Positions 49,150 through 57,822 of a stretch of DNA of 64,000 nucleotides are shown here, piece by piece (within the stretch, counting starts at the first letter, position 1; every line of letters begins with the position of its first letter). Made by a program: the position numbers and the translations under genes. This DNA is from a virus, in IMG/VR virus record IMGVR_UViG_3300047557_002951, positions 1 to 64,000 of that record. One strand, given 5' to 3'. The notes under the pieces are model-generated. The model did no database searches. It was not told where the DNA came from and was given only the letters and a program-made list of their open reading frames with translations.

Positions 49150-51655
49150 CTAACTTATTTTCCAGATTTTCAATTCTAATTTGCTGTTCTTTAATTGCTT
49201 CAATCAAAAGGCCAACCATATTAGAGTAATTTACTGACTTAATGCCATTACTATTTGTTTCGACAAGTTCTGGGAGTATATTTTCTACTTCTTGCGCAAT
49301 CAAACCAAGTGAAGGTTTGTTATTATTTACCCAATTGAATGTAACTCCTTGGAGTTTTTTTATAGTTTGAATTGGGGATTCAATTGGTTTTATGTTAGTT
49401 TTATGTGTTGCGTCTGATAATGAATTAAAGATATTAGCGAATAGAGTTCCAGTTAGTGGGTTAAATTGTAAGTTAGTTGATGAAACATTTACACTAGTTA
49501 CGGTTCCGCTAATCGCATCATCAAATATGGGATATCTGATTGCATCACTTGTCGTATCATCAGTGATAGTAAATCCACCATTATTTGCACCTTGGACACC
49601 TTGTGCTCCCTGGACACCTTGTGTACCTGTTGCTCCTTGTGCACCTTGTGTACCTGTTGCTCCTTGTGCACCTGTTGCTCCCTGGACACCTTGTGTACCT
49701 GTTGCTCCTTGTGCTCCTTGTGCACCTTGTGTACCTGTTGCTCCTTGTGCTCCTTGTGCACCTTGTGTACCTGTTGCTCCTTGTGCTCCTTGTGCACCTT
49801 GTGTACCTGTTGCTCCTTGTGCACCTGTTGCTCCCTGGACACCTTGTGTACCTGTTGCTCCTTGTGCTCCTTGTGCACCTTGTGTACCTGTTGCTCCTTG
49901 TGCTCCTTGTGCACCTTGTGTACCTGTTGCTCCTTGTGCTCCTTGTGCACCTTGTGTACCTGTTGCTCCTTGTGCACCTGTTGCTCCCTGGACACCTTGT
50001 GTACCTGTTGCTCCTTGTGCTCCCTGGACACCTTGTGTACCTGTTGCTCCTTGTGCACCTGTTGCTCCCTGGACACCTTGTGTACCTGTTGCTCCTTGTG
50101 CTCCCTGGACACCTTGAGCACCTTGAACTCCTTGTGCGCCTTGAACTCCTTGAGCACCTTGGACACCTTGAAGAGCTTGAGGTCCTTCTGGACCTTGAGC
50201 ACCTTGGACACCTTGAGCACCTTGGGCACCCTGACGGCCCTGAGCGCCTGTTGCGCCTTGAACTCCTTGTGCTCCTTGTGCTCCTTGAACACCTTGTGCT
50301 CCTTGTGGACCTTCAATTCCCTGTGGACCTGTAGCACCTTGAACACCTTGTGCTCCTTGTGGCCCTTGGACTCCTTGAAGAGCTTGAGGTCCTGTAGCAC
50401 CTTGAACTCCTTGAGCTCCTTGAGCTCCTTGAGCTCCTTGACGACCTTGTGCGCCTTGAGCCCCCACAGCACCCTGGACTCCCTGGGCACCTTGAACTCC
50501 TTGAGCACCTGTTGCTCCTTGAATACCTTGAGCACCCTGTACTCCCTGAGCTCCTTGAACACCTTGAGCACCTTGAGCACCTTGTGCGCCTTGAGTCCCC
50601 ACAGCACCCTGGACTCCCTGGGCACCTTGTGCACCTTGTGCACCTTGGGCACCTTGAACTCCTTGTGCTCCCTGCTCTCCTTGAGGACCAACAATAGTTC
50701 CAACATCATTCCAATTAGATCCAGTATATATCCACAAATTTCCAGTATCTGCCGCAATTACACCGTCTCCAATTGATGGAGGATACCAAGAAAAAAGAGT
50801 ATCATCTGAAGTTAATGTAGTATTTGGACTTGAAGTAGTAACCGATGGGACAGAACCAACTATTGTTACTGAAGTTCCATTTTGTCCTTGTGCTCCTTGA
50901 GCACCTTGAGCACCTTGAACTCCTTGGGCACCTTGAACTCCTTGGGCACCTTGAACTCCTTGGGCACCTTGGGCACCTTGGGCACCTTGGGCACCTTGGG
51001 CACCTACAGAACCTTGAACTCCTTGGGCACCTTGAACTCCTTGAGAACCCTGGACACCTTGAGAACCCTGGACACCTTGAGGTCCAGTACCACCCTGGAC
51101 ACCTTGAGGTCCAGTAGCACCCTGGATACCTTGGGATCCTTGAATACCTTCAACTCCTTGTGAACCTATGGCACCTTGAACACCTTGTAGACCTGTGGCA
51201 CCTTGAATTCCTTGAAATCCTTGGATACCTTGAAATCCTTGAGCACCAACAGCACCCTGGACTCCTTGTGCTCCTTGTGGACCTTGAATTCCTTGTGGGC
51301 CTGTGGAACCTTGAACTCCTTGAGCACCTTGAAATCCCTGAAGACCTTGACTGCCTAGCGGTTCACCCCAATATGCTGAATTTATACCATTTGATATTAA
51401 AACTTGTCCAGCAGACCCAGAACCGCTTTCTGTATATAAAGCCCCACTGAATCTGATATCACCAAGAACATCTAACTCTGATGTAGTTAAGATTCCGCTA
51501 ATCGATACATTCCCAAGAATATCTAATTTTTCTTTTGGCTGGGTAGATCCAATCCCAACATTAAACCCTGCGTCAGAATTTATAATTATATTTTGTGTAG
51601 AGTCATCAACTTGAATAAAATTTGCAAATTGAGATAGTTCTCTATTTATAGACAT
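49142..51655 (-). CDS. Collagen-like fibre with S74 chaperone, 837 aa
   Basis: N-terminus: [20 protein letters not shown] and '[20 protein letters not shown]'. Collagen block 1 covers about residues 100-260. A folded module follows ('[20 protein letters not shown]', '[20 protein letters not shown]'), then collagen block 2 of about 365 residues whose last part is Thr-rich (GATGTQGAQ). The C-terminus has a beta linker and an S74 chaperone: [11 protein letters not shown] (Ser/Lys dyad), '[16 protein letters not shown]' and a coiled coil. It is translated into the RCC1 gene below. Likely a shorter cousin of the 2785-aa fibre. Confidence 0.85.
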   Translation of the reverse strand: MSINRELSQFANFIQVDDSTQNIIINSDAGFNVGIGSTQPKEKLDILGNVSISGILTTSELDVLGDIRFSGALYTESGSGSAGQVLISNGINSAYWGEPLGSQGLQGFQGAQGVQGSTGPQGIQGPQGAQGVQGAVGAQGFQGIQGFQGIQGATGLQGVQGAIGSQGVEGIQGSQGIQGATGPQGVQGGTGPQGVQGSQGVQGSQGVQGAQGVQGSVGAQGAQGAQGAQGAQGVQGAQGVQGAQGVQGAQGAQGAQGQNGTSVTIVGSVPSVTTSSPNTTLTSDDTLFSWYPPSIGDGVIAADTGNLWIYTGSNWNDVGTIVGPQGEQGAQGVQGAQGAQGAQGAQGVQGAVGTQGAQGAQGAQGVQGAQGVQGAQGIQGATGAQGVQGAQGVQGAVGAQGAQGRQGAQGAQGAQGVQGATGPQALQGVQGPQGAQGVQGATGPQGIEGPQGAQGVQGAQGAQGVQGATGAQGRQGAQGAQGVQGAQGPEGPQALQGVQGAQGVQGAQGVQGAQGVQGAQGATGTQGVQGATGAQGATGTQGVQGAQGATGTQGVQGATGAQGATGTQGAQGAQGATGTQGAQGAQGATGTQGAQGAQGATGTQGVQGATGAQGATGTQGAQGAQGATGTQGAQGAQGATGTQGAQGAQGATGTQGVQGATGAQGATGTQGAQGATGTQGVQGAQGVQGANNGGFTITDDTTSDAIRYPIFDDAISGTVTSVNVSSTNLQFNPLTGTLFANIFNSLSDATHKTNIKPIESPIQTIKKLQGVTFNWVNNNKPSLGLIAQEVENILPELVETNSNGIKSVNYSNMVGLLIEAIKEQQIRIENLENKLDA
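49588..50110. repeat. 36-bp units in a 153-bp higher-order repeat, Thr-rich collagen DNA
   Basis: Units of 36 bases encoding [12 protein letters not shown]-like residues are stacked three times, then capped by a 45-base piece. This 153-base set occurs at least twice in tandem between about 49680 and 50000. No other collagen block in the window is Thr-rich. The two levels of repeat point to recent expansion. Confidence 0.75.
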
Positions 51656-51677
51656 CTTTACATTGCTTTTATATTTT

Positions 51678-51684
51678 TATTTAG
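51678..51684 (-). promoter_or_regulatory. Possible late promoter CTAAATA
   Basis: CTAAATA lies 23 bases above the ATG of the 837-aa fibre, next to the stop of the 288-aa gene. It is the weaker CTAAATA form. Confidence 0.35.
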
Positions 51685-52551
51685 TTATACTGCAGTAGTG
51701 CTTAGATTTCCGGAGTCATCAACGATTAATCTGTATGCAGTTCCATTTGGAGAAGTTAAAATAACTCCATGTGATGTATTTAATCCTACAGATACATCAC
51801 CACCAATAATAGTCAATTTTGATGTTGCATTTGTTGTTCCTATTCCAACATTAGATGTTGTGTGAATTCCCGAATTATTTGAACTCCAATATGAATAATA
51901 ATTTATTGTGGATCCCTCACTAGATCCGGATCCAGTGCTAACTGTAGCATATGATAAAATATCAATAACTTCTCCACCAAAACAAGAATTATTTAATATA
52001 ATGCTTGTTCCATTTGATGCAACATAATCCGACTCAGTTAGTCTGATGCCATTTATATAAACATCCACAAATCCAACATTATAAGATGTAGTAAATTCAG
52101 TTTGTCCAACTGTTGCTACTGTTGATATACCAGTTCTTAATGTTGGAAGTTGAAGACTTATGTCAATGGAACTTGATCCAGCTCCAACCCAAGAAGATGG
52201 ATTTGTCAGAACAAACTCATTGCTGACAAAATTAATATCAGTGACTTGGTTTACACCACCAACAATTACTCCCGCATCACGAACTGTAATAGATCCAGGT
52301 ATAAAAACTCCATTAGAAATGATATCGGTTTGTTTTGCCCAATATCTATTTCCAGACCCAGTATTATCGGAGACTAAAAAATAAAGATCTGAAATATTTC
52401 CAATATATGGGTTTATCCCAACAGAAGAAACCCCAATAATAGGATCTCCTAAATCTGGTTCTGCTTGCTCCAGTCCTAAAAATTGATAACGATCGCTATT
52501 AATTCCTGATTGTGGAGTTTTTTTAACTCTACCTGAGACTATTTTTGCCAT
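51685..52551 (-). CDS. Virion structural protein with GIGT-type beta module, 288 aa
   Basis: MAKIVSGRVKKTPQSGINSD opens the protein. 'DVYINGIRLTESDYVASNGT' and 'GGEVIDILSYATVSTG' resemble the beta-prism and 'NGxxLxxxxDYxxxxxxxI' segments found in short tail-fibre proteins, and '[20 protein letters not shown]' is the trimeric beta motif shared across this window. It lies between the small 116-aa adaptor and the 837-aa fibre and may connect the two. No enzymatic feature. Confidence 0.7.
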   Translation of the reverse strand: MAKIVSGRVKKTPQSGINSDRYQFLGLEQAEPDLGDPIIGVSSVGINPYIGNISDLYFLVSDNTGSGNRYWAKQTDIISNGVFIPGSITVRDAGVIVGGVNQVTDINFVSNEFVLTNPSSWVGAGSSSIDISLQLPTLRTGISTVATVGQTEFTTSYNVGFVDVYINGIRLTESDYVASNGTSIILNNSCFGGEVIDILSYATVSTGSGSSEGSTINYYSYWSSNNSGIHTTSNVGIGTTNATSKLTIIGGDVSVGLNTSHGVILTSPNGTAYRLIVDDSGNLSTTAV

Positions 52552-52555
52552 TTAC

Positions 52556-52906
52556 TTATTGTTTTGCAGTTTCGAGGATACTTAATACAATATTTAATTT
52601 ACTATCTTCTGTTGCTTGAACTTTGATTACATCATTAGTCTCAAGTGCCAATCTCCCATCTGGAACTAAATTTACACTATCATTAGGTGGGACATAAGCA
52701 CCATTTGCAAATTTATAATCTTCCGGATTTTCACTTAAACGAGAATGCCAAGCAGTAACTTGTACAGTGCTGTCAGATGTTAAATTTGTAACATGAGCTA
52801 GAATGACAATAGCTGCTACACCAACAGGACAAGTATAAATTCCAACTTGACTTGATGTTATGTCTTTGCGAATTGTTTTAAATCTGTTAAGTGCTACTGC
52901 TGCCAT
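52556..52906 (-). CDS. Small virion structural protein, 116 aa
   Basis: MAAVALNRFKTIRKDITSSQ..., 'IYTCPVGVAAIVILAHVTNL' and 'DSKLNIVLSILETAKQ'. Paralogue of the 109-aa protein at 30208-30537. Both are sandwiched between a beta-helix protein and a fibre, which supports a duplicated adaptor role. Probably a capping or connector protein of the fibre. No recognised family. Confidence 0.7.
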   Translation of the reverse strand: MAAVALNRFKTIRKDITSSQVGIYTCPVGVAAIVILAHVTNLTSDSTVQVTAWHSRLSENPEDYKFANGAYVPPNDSVNLVPDGRLALETNDVIKVQATEDSKLNIVLSILETAKQ

Positions 52907-52907
52907 T

Positions 52908-55900
52908 TTAATTACCTAATGCGATGATGAGTGGTGTTATTGTGTTTGTTATGCTTTGATCAAATGATCTTCCAGTCAATGTTCCAGTTAATTGATTTAC
53001 TACTAGACCATCACCAATTCTAAAATTACCTGCTTGATCTGTGCTGGTGTAAACGACCTCTCCTCCATTTAATTTCACAACTTCATTTTCTGGTATTACA
53101 ACTCCACCAAGAGCAGGTTTTGCAGTATTAATATTATTTCCAGATCCAACCCACTCAAAAGAATGAGAAGATGTAATCTGAAGACTCAATCGATTTAAAT
53201 AAACAGTGGTTCCAGCACTTACTGTATTATTTAGATTTGTATTGAGAGTAACTGTTGAAATTCCTGCAAAAGGTAAAGTTGCAGATTCAATTGTGTAATA
53301 TATTGGATATAAATTCAATGATGCCGTTGCAGTTACTCCAGTACCTATAGGTCCTGCAATTGCAATTTGTGGGTTATCGATAAATCTATATTGATTGCCA
53401 GTACTAATAATATCAATAGAAGTTACAGACCCATTTTCAATATTTGCAATTGCTTCAGCGCGAATACCATTTGGGCCAGTTGGTTCATCGATTACTACTA
53501 ATGGAGATTGAGTATAACCAGATCCACCATTAGTTACCTCTATACTTTGTACAGTATAATAAATTTCTCCAAAATGAACAGTTTGCCCATCATAAGGTCT
53601 TAGATTTCCGATGCCAGAAACCTCAACAATTGCTTGCTCCAATTCTGCATCAGTGTTTGCAATTCCAGTATAACGATAAATTGACTTAGTATTATAATCA
53701 CCAACACCATCACTAACTAAACCTTTTGTACCGAAGGAAGAGTTGGAGTTTGTAATATCACATTGACCACCAGAACCAGTAAAGATTGCAATATCGTCAC
53801 AGATCGTAAAGATAGAAACTAACTGAGAGTAAGCACCATTAGTGATTGAAACACCAATACCACCTTGATTGTATTGAGTGTAAGAGTCAACACTCATTGT
53901 ACCAGTTACACCAATATCATCTTTATCTCCTGGTTCTGCATCAAATCCATCAACCTTCATTCCAATTGATTTTGGAATGAAGTTGGTGCAGTTTCTAATG
54001 TATGGACCTTGTGTAATAGGTCCAACACCAGGAGAATATGGTGGGAATACAACACCACCAGAAACATAAGTATGTGGAATTGTAGAAACTCCAGTATTGA
54101 CTACAAAAGTAGTTCCTGTTCCAATAACCTGAAGAACTTTAAAATCATATCCAAGATTTCCTGTTGGATAAAGTGTTGTTGTACCTGCTCCACTTGTACA
54201 AGAGAATTTTAGATCGTGGAGTTTTACAAACTGACCAACCTTTACAGTAGCACCAGGAGCAGTGATAGTTGTAATGCCTGTTACATTATCATAAGAAGCA
54301 GTTGTAACTCCAATTGCACGGTTAACAACAAAACCACCACCAATATAATTATGTGCAATTGTTGAAATTCCAGTATTGATTACAAACGAACCGTCGCTAT
54401 TAACGGATGTTACATCAAACTCATAACCATAAGCACCTGATGGATATTTTTGAGTTCCAATAGAACCACCAGAAGTACAATTGAATAAAAGATCTCTTAC
54501 TTCAACAATATCTCCAGCTTTGACTGAGAGTGTTGGGGCAAGAATTGTTGTTGTCCCTGAAGTGTGATCATAAACAGCACTTGTAACACCAATTATAGAA
54601 TCAGTTCCAAGACCTGCATTTGCGGGGAATGAAGTATTAATTCCAGCACCAAGAACTGTAAGACCATTATCAAGGATGGATGTTACAACACCTACGCAAG
54701 AATAGATTGCAGAAACAACATTTGCACAAGATCCAATATCTTCATTAGATCCAGTGGCATCATCTGCCTGCATTGCTAGATCTTTAACCTGACTATAGGT
54801 TGACTGATAGTTTCCAGTCCAAGAAACATTATTGATGCAAGATCTTGCGATTCCTGCAGCATAGTTCAGTGCATCAATCGTTGCTGTTTTAACACTATAT
54901 CCATTTGGATCAGTGCCAGTAATGTGTAATAATGCGCCAGAATCACTATAGTAAGACTTACCTGCACCAACACACTTGAGATTTCCACCTCTTGTAATGT
55001 CGTGGATGATTGCCTTCAGTACATCTTTAATATCATCGCTACAATTTACAGGTGCTGTTGGAGTTCCTGATCCATCAACAACAACAAATGCAGGACTCTT
55101 ATAGTCGGTACTAGTTAAGTATCCAACTGTCTCTGCTGCGATAAAGTCAAGATTATAACGAATCATTCTTGCCGCATCAAAGAAGCGATCTGTTGCAACA
55201 CCAGCAAGTGGTTGTAGTGAAACAATCGCAGCACCATCACTCATATCAGGACCAATGAAACTCAAGTCCGTGATATGACAACTATTGTTTACATAGAATA
55301 AGTCTCTATTTGTATATTTTGGAGTAACTACACAGTTACGAAGTTCTGTACCTTCAACCGCAACTCTCTTGGAAAGATAGATTGGATTTTCCTCAATATA
55401 AACACCAGGGAATACCTTAATTGTATCACCAGGAAAAGCAATGGCGGCAGCTGCTTTAATTGTTCTTTTAGAATCATTTTCAGTTAAACCACTATTTGTA
55501 TCATTGCCATTTTGTGTTACAAAAATTGTCTTACCAATCGGGAAATAAGAATCAATGTTGACAACACCTTTACCTGGATTTTCTGTTGTGGTTAATCGAA
55601 CTCCAATCCCTGCGGTAATTTGGGTTACAATTCCAGATAATACTTCCCCATTCCCCAAATATGTAAGAGCATTAACGGTATTAGTAGTGACAGTTTCTGC
55701 TACTGACACATTTGTAGCGGTAACAAATCCTAAAGTGCTGATTCCAGAAACATTCAATTGAGTTACTGATGCAATTCCACCAACAACATTGATTGCTGTG
55801 GTTGAAGTGCCAACAGTGATTTCAGTGCTATTATTCCACGCTGGGGATGATCCTGGACCTCCTGATAATAAAACTTGACCCAATTCTCCGGAAAACTTGT

Positions 55901-56282
55901 ATCTTTGAAAACTAAAAGTTACTGTTGTAAGTCCAGAGTTGGTATGATTTGGAACAATTCCAAGAGAACTTGCACCAATACTAACAATTCTTGTATTATT
56001 TTGTATGAATGTTCCTGTTACATAATCACCAACTAAAAGTCCAGAAGTATTAATTCCAGAAATAAAGTCTAGAGATGTTGCTGAAGCGATACCAGTAGTA
56101 GATCCAATACTGGTATTGGAAGTTGGGACATAAATTCCACCACTTATTGATAAGTCACCATTAACGGATAAAATATAGTCCGGAGTAGTTGTGCCGATAC
56201 CAACTTTCTGACCTTCGGTGAAGATCAAATTGTCTGCTACTTCCAGACCATTCTTTACGACAAACGACTTGTTGACACTCAT
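52908..56282 (-). CDS. Large beta-helix virion protein, 1124 aa
   Basis: Residues 1-60 carry the GIGTTTP motif (VGIGTTTPDYILSVNGDLSI). 'TIFVTQNGNDTNSGLTENDS' and 'TIKVFPGVYIEENPIYLSKR' open a pectate-lyase-like right-handed beta-helix, with long inserts (VVSAIYSCVGVVTSILDNGL). Two copies of a strand pair, 'YGYEFDVTSVNSDGSFVINT' and 'GYDFKVLQVIGTGTTFVVNT', lie at 640-740. The C-terminus ends with 'SSHSFEWVGSGNNINTAKPA' and 'TSTDQAGNFRIGDGLVVNQL', shared with the 620-aa protein. Its promoter is at 56321-56328. Likely a tail-fibre or baseplate adhesin. Confidence 0.75.
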   Translation of the reverse strand: MSVNKSFVVKNGLEVADNLIFTEGQKVGIGTTTPDYILSVNGDLSISGGIYVPTSNTSIGSTTGIASATSLDFISGINTSGLLVGDYVTGTFIQNNTRIVSIGASSLGIVPNHTNSGLTTVTFSFQRYKFSGELGQVLLSGGPGSSPAWNNSTEITVGTSTTAINVVGGIASVTQLNVSGISTLGFVTATNVSVAETVTTNTVNALTYLGNGEVLSGIVTQITAGIGVRLTTTENPGKGVVNIDSYFPIGKTIFVTQNGNDTNSGLTENDSKRTIKAAAAIAFPGDTIKVFPGVYIEENPIYLSKRVAVEGTELRNCVVTPKYTNRDLFYVNNSCHITDLSFIGPDMSDGAAIVSLQPLAGVATDRFFDAARMIRYNLDFIAAETVGYLTSTDYKSPAFVVVDGSGTPTAPVNCSDDIKDVLKAIIHDITRGGNLKCVGAGKSYYSDSGALLHITGTDPNGYSVKTATIDALNYAAGIARSCINNVSWTGNYQSTYSQVKDLAMQADDATGSNEDIGSCANVVSAIYSCVGVVTSILDNGLTVLGAGINTSFPANAGLGTDSIIGVTSAVYDHTSGTTTILAPTLSVKAGDIVEVRDLLFNCTSGGSIGTQKYPSGAYGYEFDVTSVNSDGSFVINTGISTIAHNYIGGGFVVNRAIGVTTASYDNVTGITTITAPGATVKVGQFVKLHDLKFSCTSGAGTTTLYPTGNLGYDFKVLQVIGTGTTFVVNTGVSTIPHTYVSGGVVFPPYSPGVGPITQGPYIRNCTNFIPKSIGMKVDGFDAEPGDKDDIGVTGTMSVDSYTQYNQGGIGVSITNGAYSQLVSIFTICDDIAIFTGSGGQCDITNSNSSFGTKGLVSDGVGDYNTKSIYRYTGIANTDAELEQAIVEVSGIGNLRPYDGQTVHFGEIYYTVQSIEVTNGGSGYTQSPLVVIDEPTGPNGIRAEAIANIENGSVTSIDIISTGNQYRFIDNPQIAIAGPIGTGVTATASLNLYPIYYTIESATLPFAGISTVTLNTNLNNTVSAGTTVYLNRLSLQITSSHSFEWVGSGNNINTAKPALGGVVIPENEVVKLNGGEVVYTSTDQAGNFRIGDGLVVNQLTGTLTGRSFDQSITNTITPLIIALGN

Positions 56283-56320
56283 TTGTTCTCCCTAGAGGTT
56301 CACTATCCCCTCTTTTTATT

Positions 56321-56328
56321 TATTTATA
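56321..56328 (-). promoter_or_regulatory. Late promoter TATAAATA
   Basis: An exact TATAAATA lies 39 bases above the ATG of the 1124-aa gene, next to a second, shifted AATAAATA. The leader holds a small AGAGG/CCTCT hairpin and the ribosome site AGGGAGAA. Confidence 0.65.
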
Positions 56329-56330
56329 AT

Positions 56331-57299
56331 TTAATATACTGTGGTTGTGTGTACAATTGAATTTGTTCCAGGATACACATAAATTGATCCGGCACCATTT
56401 CCAGAAAAAGATGCACTTCTAACTGTTATACTAGAACAGTCGAAGGCATATGCTCCATATGCTCCGGTATCACGAATATGTGCTCCATCACCCAATCTTA
56501 TGCAACCATTGTTAAATGCAAGTAAACCATGCTCATTGATGTTTGTTATAATATCTCTATCGGAATCAATGTTTGCGCTATAGCTAGAAAAACTACCTCC
56601 AGTGGATGCTTGTATTCCTCTACCACAATCTGAAACAATAATACTGTAAGCACTAATTAAACTACTATCTGCGAGTATTCCAGTACTATTTCCAGATGGA
56701 CCATTAAATCCATGAAATGCACAGTTTTCAAGTCTAGCAGATCCTGCCAAACCTCTACTGTCTACAGTAGGACTTGCCACCTGATTTCCCGGAGAACCAT
56801 TCCAAGTTCCAAAAAATACAATATTAGAAAATCCACCTACACCACCAGTTGCTCCGCCTAAAGCAGATTTCATGTAAAATCCATTATATGAAAAATGAAA
56901 TCTTGTGGGGTAGTGATTTGCTAGTGTTGTGTAATTTTGTGCTTTTGTTTGTGATGCCAGTGTAGTAGAAGTTGGTCTAGTTCCTACTCTACTTGCACCT
57001 ACTATTTTAATTTGTCCACCTTGTGGAGGATTTAAAATAAGATATTGATTAATATCACTAGATCCTCTAAAGTAATAGTCTCCAGCAGGAACATTTAGTT
57101 CTATAATCACATTTGGATCATATACTCTATTAACTACATCACTATATACTCTTTTAAACAAATCCCCATTTGCTTCATAATCAGTAGTTGATATTGTACC
57201 ATAACTTGATAAATTAAATGTTACGGTGCTCGCAAAAGTATCATCCGCAATTCTTTCTCTGCTAATATTATTCCTAAAAGAAGAAGTATATTGTGGCAT
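56331..57299 (-). CDS. Beta-helix-like virion protein, 322 aa
   Basis: MPQYTSSFRNNISRERIADD opens it. 'VIIELNVPAGDYYFRGSSDI' and 'YLILNPPQGGQIKIVGASRV' start the strands, then repeated turns such as 'SARLENCAFHGFNGPSGNST', 'SAYSIIVSDCGRGIQASTGG' and 'GLLAFNNGCIRLGDGAHIRD' recall the parallel beta-helix of phage adhesins and depolymerases. No obvious catalytic triad. It ends with a promoter to its left and begins just after the 160-aa gene. Likely a tail-spike-type protein. Confidence 0.7.
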   Translation of the reverse strand: MPQYTSSFRNNISRERIADDTFASTVTFNLSSYGTISTTDYEANGDLFKRVYSDVVNRVYDPNVIIELNVPAGDYYFRGSSDINQYLILNPPQGGQIKIVGASRVGTRPTSTTLASQTKAQNYTTLANHYPTRFHFSYNGFYMKSALGGATGGVGGFSNIVFFGTWNGSPGNQVASPTVDSRGLAGSARLENCAFHGFNGPSGNSTGILADSSLISAYSIIVSDCGRGIQASTGGSFSSYSANIDSDRDIITNINEHGLLAFNNGCIRLGDGAHIRDTGAYGAYAFDCSSITVRSASFSGNGAGSIYVYPGTNSIVHTTTVY

Positions 57300-57314
57300 T
57301 TTAGGTCTCCTGGA

Positions 57315-57797
57315 TTAGTTTACGATGCGCCAATCATAAGTAGAACCACACCACATCAAAGTAATTGCTTGGCTATCAACATCCATAATAAGTGTATCTC
57401 CAGCAGCTCCACCTTGAATTCTATCTACATTATTTGGATCTATTATTATATTATTTTTAAACGCATTTCCAGTATTAGTCTCGCCAGTTCCTATATCAAC
57501 AATACGAACCCAATCTCCAAGTTGCACTGAAGAACCAATAGGAAGAACTACTGTTCTTACATTGGAAGTATTTAATAATAAAACTTTATTCATATCATTT
57601 GCAGTCAAAGTAACATCTGTTGATATTACGGTATCATTATATACAGAAAATCTAGTCCTTCCAGTAATTACACCTTCACATTCAATAGAAGGAACATTAA
57701 TAATAGGACTATTATTTAAATTGAGATTATCACCAGAAGGTAGTTCTTTGAACCTATTGTCTGTAGAATCAAATATTAATGGATATCTATCAGCCAT
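57315..57797 (-). CDS. Small virion or adhesin-connector protein, 160 aa
   Basis: MADRYPLIFDSTDNRFKELP..., 'TDVTLTANDMNKVLLLNTSN' and 'LGDWVRIVDIGTGETNTGNA' followed by 'TLIMDVDSQAITLMWCGSTY'. The last part looks like the 'trimeric beta-prism' segment of phage fibre proteins in which a position-aligned strand covers a repeated Asn/Ser linker. It is read from its own late promoter (57814-57821) together with the 322-aa protein. Confidence 0.65.
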   Translation of the reverse strand: MADRYPLIFDSTDNRFKELPSGDNLNLNNSPIINVPSIECEGVITGRTRFSVYNDTVISTDVTLTANDMNKVLLLNTSNVRTVVLPIGSSVQLGDWVRIVDIGTGETNTGNAFKNNIIIDPNNVDRIQGGAAGDTLIMDVDSQAITLMWCGSTYDWRIVN

Positions 57798-57813
57798 TTT
57801 TAGAGTTTTCTTT

Positions 57814-57821
57814 TATTTATG
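57814..57821 (-). promoter_or_regulatory. Late promoter CATAAATA
   Basis: CATAAATA lies 17 bases above the ATG of the 160-aa gene, at the stop codon of the 852-aa gene. Confidence 0.55.
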
Positions 57822-57822
57822 T

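Noticed and set aside
49392-50776. Plus-strand APC/CSLCTL repeat frames opposite the 837-aa fibre
   Set aside because: Same artefact of a short-period repeat; the minus strand has a clear gene with terminal domains.
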